A DNA stretch of 14,113 nucleotides from an uncultured Phocaeicola sp. (GTDB lineage: Bacteria > Bacteroidota > Bacteroidia > Bacteroidales > Bacteroidaceae). The notes under the pieces were generated by a model. The model ran no database searches. It saw only the letters and a list, made by a program, of their open reading frames with translations, and was not told where the DNA came from. Positions 1 through 6,964 of the stretch are shown here, in pieces. The position numbers were made by a program, and so were the translations under genes. Positions within the stretch are counted from its first letter, which is position 1, and every line of letters starts with the position of its first letter. The stretch covers positions 1-14,113 of the forward strand of contig CAOYQO010000041.1 in the NCBI GenBank assembly GCA_948566455.1. Direction: 5' to 3'.

Positions 1-1
1 A

Positions 2-9
2 CAAAGGTA
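2..9 (-). promoter_or_regulatory. Possible -7 box of a leftward promoter at the window edge
   Basis: Read on the minus strand, these bases are TACCTTTG, a perfect match to the Bacteroides -7 consensus TAnnTTTG. A promoter here would drive a gene to the left, outside the window. No TTTG -33 box is visible at the usual 19-21 bp upstream, where there is only an A/T run near 26-32. An 8-mer match alone is weak evidence. Confidence 0.3.
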
Positions 10-75
10 GGAAGGAAAAGAGGGGAAAAAAACACGCACGAGGCCGAATGCTTACCGCTGCCCTTTTCTGTTTAC

Positions 76-161
76 CGTTTCACCTTAGTGATGAAGTTTT
101 ATCACTAAGGTGATCAATTTTCATCACATGGGTGATACGGTTTCATCACTAAGGTGAAACG
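76..161. repeat. Symmetric array of four 22-bp-spaced palindromes
   Basis: Four copies of TCACNNNNGTGA lie at 80-91, 102-113, 124-135 and 146-157. Their centres are exactly 22 bp apart, and the 10-bp spacers share the form T-n-A-n-n-T-T-T-n-A. The core is CTTA in copy 1, TAAG in copies 2 and 4, and ATGG in copy 3. Copies 1 and 4 are mirror images, so 76-95 and 142-161 form a perfect 20-bp inverted repeat centred at 118.5, the symmetry centre of the whole array. The array lies 39 bp beyond the argF' stop codon and upstream of a possible leftward promoter at 2-9. It could be a multi-site operator, a 3' UTR stem or a dispersed genomic repeat. No T-tract follows it on either strand, so a simple intrinsic terminator is unlikely. 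Confidence 0.8.
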
Positions 162-200
162 ATAAATTGAAAAGGAAGAATACGTCATTCCGACTGCCGG

Positions 201-1166
201 TTATTCCAACCCTTCCAGCATTCTTTTTAAAACAACTGTAGCAGAAATTTCCCGGTTGGCCGCTTCAGGAATAACCAACGAAGTAGGCGCTTCAATCACC
301 TCATCGGTCACAATCATGTTTCTTCTCACCGGCAGACAATGCATAAAGAAAGCATCGTTTGTCACTGCCATGTGCGCCGCATCTACCGTCCAGTTCATAT
401 CCTTGCTCAGGATCTTTCCATAGTCGGCAGGACGGGTGACACCGGGACATGCCCAGTTCTTGGCATAGATAAAGTCAGCCCCTTCAAAGGCTTTCATCTG
501 GTTGTATTCCACCTTCGCGCCACGGACAAACTTCGGGTCCAGCTCATAGCCTTCGGGATGAGTGATGACAAAATCCACATCGGCCTCGTTCATCCAGTCG
601 GCAAACGAGTTGGGAACGGCCTGAGGCAATGCACGCGGATGCGGCGCCCAAGTCAAGACCACCTTGGGACGGTCTTTCTTCTTATACTCCTCGATAGTAA
701 TCAGGTCGGCGAAAGCCTGCAACGGATGACCGGTAGCGGCTTCCATGGAGAATACAGGCTTGCCGGAATACTTGATGAACTGATTCAGAATCTTTTCGGT
801 ATAATCATCCTCGCGGTTCTCAAAATGAGCGAACGAACGCACACCGATGATATCACAATAAGAAGCCATCACCGGAATAGCCTCCAGTAAATGTTCACTC
901 TTGTCGCCATCCATAATGACACCGCGCTCGGTCTCCAGCTTCCATGCACCTTGATTCACATCGAGCACAATCACATCCATGCCCAAGTTACGGGCTGCCT
1001 TCTGGGTGCTCAAACGGGTACGCAGACTGTTGTTGAAGAAAATCAGCAGACAAGTCTTATGCTTTCCCAGGGTTTCATATTTGTAGCGGTCTTTCTTGAT
1101 TTCGAAAGCTTCGGCAAGGGCACTCTTCAAGTCGCCCAAATCGTGTACGTTTGTAAAGTATCTCAT
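201..1166 (-). CDS. argF': N-succinylornithine carbamoyltransferase (ArgF')
   Basis: Cytosolic transcarbamylase of arginine synthesis. By homology to the B. fragilis enzyme it transfers carbamoyl from carbamoyl phosphate to N-succinyl-L-ornithine, making N-succinylcitrulline. Its 321 residues are close to the length I recall for the B. fragilis protein. Visible motifs are the carbamoyl-phosphate site SLRTR (47-51), HPLQ (147-150), Lys236 in YAKNW, and HCLP (276-279). The N-terminal carbamoyl-phosphate domain and C-terminal amino-acid domain are both complete. Position 90 is Ser (in DGDKSEH), where the B. fragilis enzyme has Pro90, the residue reported to govern succinyl versus acetyl specificity. 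It is the last gene of the proB-proA-argF' operon, 19 bp after proA. The ATG at 1166 follows an A/T-rich leader with no clear Shine-Dalgarno site, as is normal in Bacteroides. The family is certain; the exact acyl specificity is inferred. Confidence 0.93.
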   Translation of the reverse strand: MRYFTNVHDLGDLKSALAEAFEIKKDRYKYETLGKHKTCLLIFFNNSLRTRLSTQKAARNLGMDVIVLDVNQGAWKLETERGVIMDGDKSEHLLEAIPVMASYCDIIGVRSFAHFENREDDYTEKILNQFIKYSGKPVFSMEAATGHPLQAFADLITIEEYKKKDRPKVVLTWAPHPRALPQAVPNSFADWMNEADVDFVITHPEGYELDPKFVRGAKVEYNQMKAFEGADFIYAKNWACPGVTRPADYGKILSKDMNWTVDAAHMAVTNDAFFMHCLPVRRNMIVTDEVIEAPTSLVIPEAANREISATVVLKRMLEGLE

Positions 1167-1185
1167 AATTTTTTCATTTATAGTA

Positions 1186-2439
1186 TTATTGTCTTATTTG
1201 TCCATCCCCCTGAATAATCCACTTGTATGTGTTCAGTTCCTCCAGTCCCATCGGACCACGGGCGTGGAGCTTCTGCGTGCTGATACCTATTTCCGCTCCC
1301 AGTCCGAACTCACCTCCATCGGTGAACGAAGTAGGCACATTCACATAGACACAAGCCGCATCCACCATTTTCATAAAATAATCGGCCGCCCGGTCATTCT
1401 CCGTCACAATACATTCACTATGTCCCGAACCATAGATAGAAATGTGGGCCACAGCCGCCTGTATGGTCATAGTCGCCGTCACTGCCATTTTGTAGTCCAG
1501 AAACTCTGTTCCGAAAGTATCCGTAGAAGCATGTTTCAGCAAGTGGGAAGGGTAAGAAGTCTTCAGATAATTGTAACACAAGTCATCGGCATAGATTTCC
1601 ACGTTGTCCTGCTGCAAGCCGCTACAAAGAGTGGAAAGGTCGGTCAGCCGGTTCACATCTATAATCAGACAGTCCAAGGCATTGCACACGCTGACACGGC
1701 GTGTCTTGGCGTTGCGGATAATGGCGGCTCCTTTCGCCACATCACCCTCCTTGTCAAAATAAACGTGACACACACCGGCTCCTGTCTCGATAACGGGAAT
1801 CGTGGCGTTCTGCCGCACATAGTCTATCAGCCCCTTGCCGCCGCGGGGGATAATCAGATCCACATAGCCGCGGGCATGGAGCAGCGCGTCGGCCGAATCA
1901 TGTCCTGCCGGCAACAATGCCACCAGATAAGGAGACAAGTGGGCTACATCCAGCAAGGTATTCCGGATAATCTCCACCAGGATACGGTTGGAGAAATCGG
2001 CATCGCTCCCCCCCTTTAATATACAGGCGTTGCCGGATTTGAAACAAAGTGCAAACACATCCAAAGTCACATTAGGACGAGCTTCATAAATAATGCCTAT
2101 CACCCCGAAAGGCACACTTACCTTGGTCAGCTTCATGCCATTGGGACGCACGGTCTGGCTCAGTATCCTTCCCGATGGAGAAGGCAGCGTGGCTACCTGC
2201 CGTATGCCTTGGGCTATGGCGTGAATACGTTCCGCCGTCAGTTTGAGACGGTCATATTTGGGATTCGACGGATCCATCGCCGCCAGATCCTTGGCGTTCT
2301 CTTCCAGAATCCGGTCCGTAGCAGCCTCCACCCTGTCGGCCAATGCATACAAGGTGTCATTGATGATCTCCTCCTTGCAGAAAGCAAGAGATCCTTTTGC
2401 CTGCCGCACCTGTTTAAAAATATCTTTTATCTGTTCCAT
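1186..2439 (-). CDS. proA: Gamma-glutamyl phosphate reductase (ProA)
   Basis: Second step of proline synthesis: NADPH-dependent reduction of L-glutamyl 5-phosphate to glutamate 5-semialdehyde, which cyclises to pyrroline-5-carboxylate. It belongs to the aldehyde dehydrogenase superfamily and is cytosolic. Family signatures (numbered from the upstream GTG) are PFGVIGIIYEARPNVT near 112-127, the KSGNACILKGG nucleotide-binding stretch near 136-146, IPRGG at 199-203, and the catalytic cysteine in VCNA (Cys254; Cys252 from the chosen start). A GTG at 2445 is in frame two codons upstream, but the ATG at 2439 gives 417 residues, the length of E. coli ProA, so I chose the ATG. It sits 37 bp after proB and 19 bp before argF', consistent with co-transcription. 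ProB and ProA are known to act as a pair because glutamyl phosphate is unstable. Confidence 0.95.
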   Translation of the reverse strand: MEQIKDIFKQVRQAKGSLAFCKEEIINDTLYALADRVEAATDRILEENAKDLAAMDPSNPKYDRLKLTAERIHAIAQGIRQVATLPSPSGRILSQTVRPNGMKLTKVSVPFGVIGIIYEARPNVTLDVFALCFKSGNACILKGGSDADFSNRILVEIIRNTLLDVAHLSPYLVALLPAGHDSADALLHARGYVDLIIPRGGKGLIDYVRQNATIPVIETGAGVCHVYFDKEGDVAKGAAIIRNAKTRRVSVCNALDCLIIDVNRLTDLSTLCSGLQQDNVEIYADDLCYNYLKTSYPSHLLKHASTDTFGTEFLDYKMAVTATMTIQAAVAHISIYGSGHSECIVTENDRAADYFMKMVDAACVYVNVPTSFTDGGEFGLGAEIGISTQKLHARGPMGLEELNTYKWIIQGDGQIRQ

Positions 2440-2476
2440 AGTCACTTCATTTTATCTAAATCATTACCACACCGCA

Positions 2477-3559
2477 TCAGTCCAAATACAAATAATCATA
2501 GTGTACCATAGGTTTCTGTCCATGTTTCCCCTGCAATGCACGCGCTTCTGCCGAATCGAATCCGATGCGTCCCACTCCTATCTGCCTGCCCCGGTGGTCT
2601 ATGATTTTCACTATATCATCTTTTTCAAATTCCCCTTCTATGCGGACCACTCCCACAGGAAGCAGGCTTACCGCCTTCTGTCCTTTCAACACTTTCACGG
2701 CCTGTTCGTTCAAATGCAGCTCGCCTTTCGCAAAGCCTTCGCTATGGGCAATCCACTTTTTCACGCTGGATACTCCGCCTTCTGCCGGAATAAAGCGCGT
2801 ACAAACCGTCTCTGCCGGATGTTGCAGCAAATCGACCAGAATATGGTCTTTCTTGCCGTTGGCTATAATGACGGTAATGCCCTCATCGGCCACCTTGCGG
2901 GCAATGGTAGTCTTGGTCAGCATGCCGCCCCGGCCGAATCCCGATTTCTCCGTCTGTATATAGTCCGAAAGATCCTTTCCCTGCTCCACCTCCCGTATCA
3001 CCTGCGTACCGGGGTTAGAAGGAGAACCATTGTATATGCCGTCAATATTGCTCAGTATGATTAACGCCTGCATATCCATCATGGAAGCGATCATTCCCGA
3101 AAGCTCGTCATTGTCTGTAAACATCAGTTCAGTGACCGAAATGGTATCATTCTCATTTACGATAGGTATGACACCGTTCTCCAGCATCACCATCATGCAG
3201 TTGCGCTGGTTCAGGTAATGACGGCGCGTGCCGAAACTTTCTTTCGTAGTCAGCACCTGCCCCACAGGGATGCCGTGTTCGCGAAACAGTTCATAGTACC
3301 GGTTGATCAGTTTTGCCTGGCCCACCGCCGAGAAAAGCTGCCTTTGCTCCACGCTATCCAATTTCTTGGAAGGCTTGATCTCGCTGCGTCCCGAAGCTAC
3401 CGCCCCGGATGAAATCAGAATGACTTCCACCCCGGCTTTGCGCAATTCCGCCACCTGGTCTACCAATGCCGACATACGCGTCACATCCAGCGTACCGTCT
3501 TTACGCGCCAACACATTACTACCGATCTTTACTGCTATTCTTGTAAACTGAACTGCCAT
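2477..3559 (-). CDS. proB: Glutamate 5-kinase (ProB) with C-terminal PUA domain
   Basis: First step of proline synthesis: ATP-dependent phosphorylation of L-glutamate to glutamyl 5-phosphate, in many bacteria feedback-inhibited by proline. The 360 residues contain an amino acid kinase domain (about 4-250) and a PUA domain (about 270-355). Visible motifs are the N-terminal VKIGSNVL (10-17), ISSGAV (49-54), IPIVNENDTISV (131-142), the substrate and proline-sensing region in relatives, and FGRGGMLTK (208-216). The frame stays open 22 codons further upstream, but that extension (to 3625) lies across the promoter region and is not ProB-like. The ATG at 3559 gives MAVQFTRIAVKIGSN, the normal family start. 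First gene of the proB-proA-argF' operon and divergent from the HAD phosphatase gene. Confidence 0.95.
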   Translation of the reverse strand: MAVQFTRIAVKIGSNVLARKDGTLDVTRMSALVDQVAELRKAGVEVILISSGAVASGRSEIKPSKKLDSVEQRQLFSAVGQAKLINRYYELFREHGIPVGQVLTTKESFGTRRHYLNQRNCMMVMLENGVIPIVNENDTISVTELMFTDNDELSGMIASMMDMQALIILSNIDGIYNGSPSNPGTQVIREVEQGKDLSDYIQTEKSGFGRGGMLTKTTIARKVADEGITVIIANGKKDHILVDLLQHPAETVCTRFIPAEGGVSSVKKWIAHSEGFAKGELHLNEQAVKVLKGQKAVSLLPVGVVRIEGEFEKDDIVKIIDHRGRQIGVGRIGFDSAEARALQGKHGQKPMVHYDYLYLD

Positions 3560-3581
3560 TTCTCTTGTTATTTTAGAAACA

Positions 3582-3589
3582 CAAATATA
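3582..3589 (-). promoter_or_regulatory. Probable -7 box for proB-proA-argF'
   Basis: On the minus strand this reads TATATTTG, a perfect match to the Bacteroides -7 consensus TAnnTTTG, 22 bp upstream of the chosen proB ATG. The best -33 candidate (TTTG, 3617-3614) is 24 bp away, longer than the usual 19-21, so the -33 part is doubtful. The predicted transcript start near 3575 gives a very short leader. It also supports the shorter proB start, because the extended reading frame would begin upstream of this promoter. Confidence 0.5.
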
Positions 3590-3643
3590 GATATTAAAAT
3601 CAATCTGTAAAGTCAAATAAGCCAAAAATTAACCTTTATCGCA

Positions 3644-3675
3644 TTTGTGTGCATGTATTTTAATTCTCATCTTTG
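3644..3675 (+). promoter_or_regulatory. Probable promoter of the HAD phosphatase gene
   Basis: TTTG at 3644-3647, a 20-bp spacer, then CATCTTTG at 3668-3675. This fits the Bacteroides pattern TTTG-N19-21-TAnnTTTG with one mismatch (CA for TA). The predicted transcript start near 3682 leaves a leader of about 35 nt before the ATG at 3718. It lies back-to-back with the proB promoter in a 158-bp divergent intergenic region. Confidence 0.55.
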
Positions 3676-3717
3676 CAAAATGAAAATATATAACGATAAT
3701 ATTCAATAGGTAAACGT

Positions 3718-4500
3718 ATGGTTAAAGCTATTTTTTTCGATATTGACGGTACACTGGTTTCTTTTAAAACACATAAGATTCCTGCTTCGACCCAAGAAGC
3801 ATTAAAGGCACTCCGTGATAAAAGCATTAAAATCTTTATTGCTACCGGACGCCCACAATGTTTAATAAACAACCTGGGTGACTTAGAGTTTGACGGGTAT
3901 ATCACCGTAAACGGAAGCTATTGCTTTACCGCCGGCCACCGGCCCATTTATAAAGGTTGCATCCCGCAAGAAGACATTGAACGGCTTATCACTTTCCAAC
4001 AGAGCCATCCGGTACCTTTCGTTTTTGCATACGGCAATGAAATGTTCGTCACTGAGGTGAATGACAGAGTACAGGCTGTTTCCGATCTGATTGAAATTCC
4101 TGTTCCCCCTGTCGCCTCCATAGAAGAAGCCCGTGGAAAAGACATCCTGCAAATAATGGGGTACTTTACGGCCGAAGAGGAAAAAGAAACAGATATATTC
4201 GGCAAAGTGCTGACCCATTGCGAGCCAATGCGCTGGTATCCATTGTTTGCCGACATCATTGCACGGGGCAACAGTAAAAGTACGGGAATAGACAAAGTGC
4301 TGGCATATTTTGACATTGACCTGAAAGACACCATGGCTTTCGGTGACGGCGGCAATGATATTCCCATGCTGAAACACGTAGCCACAGGGATAGCTATGGG
4401 AAACGCCGAACCTCATGTAAAAGCTGTGGCCGACTATGTGACCACCTCCGTAGATGAAGACGGAATAGCCAATGCGTTGAAACATTTCGGATTAATCTAA
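3718..4500 (+). CDS. Cof-type HAD-IIB family phosphatase
   Basis: Cytosolic haloacid-dehalogenase-superfamily hydrolase of the Cof subfamily; relatives dephosphorylate sugar phosphates, flavin nucleotides or pyridoxal phosphate. The 260 residues carry all four HAD motifs: motif I DIDGT with nucleophile Asp8 and acid/base Asp10; motif II Thr43 in IATGRP; motif III Lys187 in NSKSTGID; and motif IV GDGGND (209-214), which binds Mg2+. A C2-type cap lies between motifs II and III (about 80-180). Substrate cannot be told from sequence, because Cof proteins are promiscuous. It is transcribed alone from its own promoter, divergent from proB and upstream of GH92 on the same strand. A 203-bp gap separates it from GH92, so co-transcription is possible but not evident. 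I see no terminator after it. Confidence 0.9.
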   Translation: MVKAIFFDIDGTLVSFKTHKIPASTQEALKALRDKSIKIFIATGRPQCLINNLGDLEFDGYITVNGSYCFTAGHRPIYKGCIPQEDIERLITFQQSHPVPFVFAYGNEMFVTEVNDRVQAVSDLIEIPVPPVASIEEARGKDILQIMGYFTAEEEKETDIFGKVLTHCEPMRWYPLFADIIARGNSKSTGIDKVLAYFDIDLKDTMAFGDGGNDIPMLKHVATGIAMGNAEPHVKAVADYVTTSVDEDGIANALKHFGLI

Positions 4501-4594
4501 AGAAGATTCGATAAAAGGAAAATGAATGCAGAGAGTATCCTCATGAGAGATCCCAAACTAAGGTTTTTCATGTCGTTTATTAATTTAAGAGATG

Positions 4595-4602
4595 CAAAGA
4601 TA
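4595..4602 (-). promoter_or_regulatory. Leftward -7 box in the HAD-GH92 gap
   Basis: The minus strand reads TATCTTTG followed by C, a perfect TAnnTTTG box in a common form. No TTTG is seen 19-21 bp upstream. A transcript starting near 4588 would run leftward through a 24-codon ORF (ATG at 4571, TAG at 4499-4497) and on antisense into the 3' end of the HAD gene. The ORF's second half is rich in Leu, Ile and Phe. Whether it is expressed is unknown; it is described in the findings. Confidence 0.3.
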
Positions 4603-4668
4603 TTCATTTACTTCTTATTAATTCGTTTCTTGTTTTGATTTCTTGACCCATTTTTCCAGAAAACTCTT

Positions 4669-4676
4669 TATCTTTA
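4669..4676 (+). promoter_or_regulatory. Possible -7 box for the GH92 gene
   Basis: TATCTTTA differs from the Bacteroides consensus TAnnTTTG only in its last base and lies 27 bp before the GH92 ATG. The nearest -33 candidate, CTTG at 4642-4645, is 23 bp away and imperfect. If real, the promoter is weak or needs an activator, as inducible glycan-utilisation genes often do. Confidence 0.35.
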
Positions 4677-4703
4677 CGCAAAATATTTATTAATTGCGAA
4701 TCT

Positions 4704-6896
4704 ATGAAGAAAACCAATTCTATCCTTTGCGCATTTGTATTGGCAGGCTCGCTCTTCGGCTGTTCCACAACACAGCAGAAGACAGGCGAAACTGACTACA
4801 CGCAGTATGTTAACACGTTCATCGGAGCAGCAGACAACGGACATACCTTTCCCGGTGCCTGCCGTCCTTTCGGCATGATCCAGACAAGCCCCGTAACCGG
4901 AGCTGTCGGCTGGAGATATTGCTCGGAATATGTGTACACCGACTCCCTGATATGGGGATTTACCCAGACACACCTTAATGGAACAGGGTGTATGGACCTG
5001 GGAGACATCCTGGTGATGCCGGTTACCGGAACACGCACCCGTGCCTGGGACGCTTATCGCAGCCACTTCCCCAAAGACAAGGAAGCAGCGACTCCCGGAT
5101 ACTACACCGTAGAGCTGACCGACCCCGGCGTGAAGGCCGAACTGACCGCCTCTCCCCATGCCGCCCTGCACCGTTATACCTATCATAACGCCGACTCGGC
5201 ATCTGTATTGATTGACCTTCAGCACGGACCTGCGTGGAACGAAAACCAATACCATTCGCAAGTACAAAGTTGCGAAACCAATTGGGAAGATGCACAAACC
5301 TTGACCGGACATGTACGCAACAGCGTATGGGTGAACCAGGATTACTTTTTTGTTATGAAGTTCAATCGTCCCGTCATAGATACCCTGTATCTGCCCATGG
5401 CCGAAACTGAAAAAGGGAAACGCATCATCGCTACTTTTGACATGAAGCCGGGAGAGGAACTGCTGATGAAAGTAGCCATGTCCACCACCGGCGTGGATGG
5501 AGCCAAGAAGAATATGGAAGCGGAAATAGCCGACTGGAATTTTGAAGGAGTGAAGCAAGCAGCCCACAACGAATGGAACAATTATCTGAGCCGCATTGAA
5601 GTAACCGGTACGGATGACGAGAAGACCAACTTCTATACCAGCTTCTACCATGCCCTGATACAGCCCAACCAAATCTCGGACGTAGACGGATGGTACCGTA
5701 ATGCAGCCGATTCCATCGTTAAAGCCGGTAACGGAGCTTTTTATTCCACTTTCTCCTTATGGGACACTTATCGTGCCGCCCATCCGTTTTACACCTTAAT
5801 GGTTCCTGAAAAAGTAGACGGATTCGTCAATTCATTGGTAGAACAGGCTGAAGTACAGGGCTTCCTGCCTATCTGGGGACTTTGGGGAAAAGAGACATAT
5901 ACCATGATTGGCAACCACGGTGTTTCAGTTATCGCCGAAGCGTACCGCAAAGGGTTCCGGGGTTTTGACGCCGAACGTGCCTTCAATGCTATCAAAAATA
6001 CCCAGACCGTATCTCATAAACTGAAATCCGATTGGGAAACTTATATGAAATACGGTTATTTCCCTACAGACTTGATTAAGACAGAATCAGTATCCTCCAC
6101 ACTGGAATCGGTATATGACGATTATGCCGCAGCCGATATGGCCCAACGTATGGGTAAAGAGGAAGATGCCGCTTATTTTGCCAAACGTGCCGATTTTTAT
6201 AAGAACCTGTTTGATAAAGAAACGCAGTTCATGCGTCCCCGTAATGCTGACGGAAGTTGGAAATCTCCCTTCAACCCTAGTCAGGTTGCCCACATGGAAA
6301 GTACCGGTGGAGACTATACCGAAGGGAATGCATGGCAGTACACCTGGCATGTGCAACATGATGTGCCGGGGCTTATTGAGTTATTCGGCGGAGAACAGGC
6401 ATTCTTAAACAAATTGGATTCTTTGTTCACCTTGAAACTGGAAACCACCCAGGCAGATGTTACCGGCTTGATCGGTCAATATGCACACGGCAACGAACCC
6501 AGTCATCACATTACTTATTTATATACGTTGGCAGGCCGCCCCGAACGTACCCAGGAACTGATCCGTGAAATCTTTGATACGCAATATCGTCCCGAACCCG
6601 ACGGACTCTGTGGCAATGACGACTGCGGACAGATGTCAGCATGGTATATGTTCTCGGCTATGGGGTTCTATCCGGTAGATCCGGTAAGTGGCAATTATGT
6701 CTTCGGCGCTCCGCAGCTGCCTGAAATCGTTTTGAATCTGGCCGACGGAAAGACTTTCACGATCATTGCCGAAGGATTGTCAAAGGAACACAAGTACATT
6801 GACAGCATCACACTGAACGGTGAACCCTATACAAAGAATTATATCTCGCATGAAGATATTTTGAAGGGTGGAACTTTGGTGTATAAGATGAAATAA
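4704..6896 (+). CDS. GH92 family alpha-mannosidase, lipoprotein
   Basis: Ca2+-dependent inverting exo-alpha-mannosidase that removes terminal alpha-linked mannose from N-glycans or mannan. The 730 residues start with a lipoprotein signal ending at Cys20 (SLFGC), then an N-terminal beta-sandwich (about 30-290) with GFTQTHLNGTGC (85-96), then an (alpha/alpha)6 barrel. Conserved catalytic regions are present: TEGNAWQYTW with the likely acid Glu540, the HGNEPSHH loop (595-602), and GNDDCGQMSAWY (637-648) with the likely base Asp639/Asp640. These were assigned by analogy with characterised B. thetaiotaomicron enzymes. No acidic surface-export signal follows Cys20 (STTQQK), so a periplasm-facing location is inferred. 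The gene is convergent with the susC-susD operon and ends in a strong terminator at 6912-6964. Family call is firm; linkage preference (alpha-1,2, -1,3, -1,4 or -1,6) is not determined. Confidence 0.95.
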   Translation: MKKTNSILCAFVLAGSLFGCSTTQQKTGETDYTQYVNTFIGAADNGHTFPGACRPFGMIQTSPVTGAVGWRYCSEYVYTDSLIWGFTQTHLNGTGCMDLGDILVMPVTGTRTRAWDAYRSHFPKDKEAATPGYYTVELTDPGVKAELTASPHAALHRYTYHNADSASVLIDLQHGPAWNENQYHSQVQSCETNWEDAQTLTGHVRNSVWVNQDYFFVMKFNRPVIDTLYLPMAETEKGKRIIATFDMKPGEELLMKVAMSTTGVDGAKKNMEAEIADWNFEGVKQAAHNEWNNYLSRIEVTGTDDEKTNFYTSFYHALIQPNQISDVDGWYRNAADSIVKAGNGAFYSTFSLWDTYRAAHPFYTLMVPEKVDGFVNSLVEQAEVQGFLPIWGLWGKETYTMIGNHGVSVIAEAYRKGFRGFDAERAFNAIKNTQTVSHKLKSDWETYMKYGYFPTDLIKTESVSSTLESVYDDYAAADMAQRMGKEEDAAYFAKRADFYKNLFDKETQFMRPRNADGSWKSPFNPSQVAHMESTGGDYTEGNAWQYTWHVQHDVPGLIELFGGEQAFLNKLDSLFTLKLETTQADVTGLIGQYAHGNEPSHHITYLYTLAGRPERTQELIREIFDTQYRPEPDGLCGNDDCGQMSAWYMFSAMGFYPVDPVSGNYVFGAPQLPEIVLNLADGKTFTIIAEGLSKEHKYIDSITLNGEPYTKNYISHEDILKGGTLVYKMK

Positions 6897-6911
6897 GGAA
6901 TCTACCTCATT

Positions 6912-6964
6912 ACAGGAAGAGGGTATAACAGCCGGCTCCGGCTATATACCCTCTTCCTGTTTTC
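6912..6964 (+). terminator. Intrinsic terminator of the GH92 gene
   Basis: A 16-bp perfect stem pairs 6912-6927 with 6945-6960. Inside it a second 6-bp GC-rich stem (AGCCGG, 6930-6935, with CCGGCT, 6938-6943) caps the structure, and TTTT follows at the 3' edge. It starts 16 bp after the GH92 stop codon. The reverse orientation lacks a T-tract, so it terminates mainly the plus-strand transcript. Confidence 0.85.

Noticed and set aside
76..161. Regular repeat and spacer pattern resembling a CRISPR array
   Set aside because: Units are only 12 bp with 10-bp spacers that resemble one another, orientation reverses within the array, and no cas genes are present.
1096..2019. 307-codon plus-strand ORF opposite proA
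   Set aside because: It is antisense to an intact ProA with full family motifs, and its translation resembles no protein family.
2243..3064. 273-codon plus-strand ORF over the proA start and proB
   Set aside because: It spans two real antisense genes and has no domain signature; a shadow of the opposite frame.
3560..3625. N-terminal extension of ProB by 22 codons
   Set aside because: The extension covers the likely proB -7 box and adds residues not typical of ProB; the ATG at 3559 fits the family start.
4552..4572. Possible terminator after the HAD gene (AAAC-TAAG-GTTT then T-run)
   Set aside because: The stem is only 4 bp of mostly A/T pairs, too weak to call.
4674..5672. 332-codon minus-strand ORF opposite GH92
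   Set aside because: It overlaps the conserved N-terminal half of GH92 and its translation is unlike any family; no promoter is seen for it.
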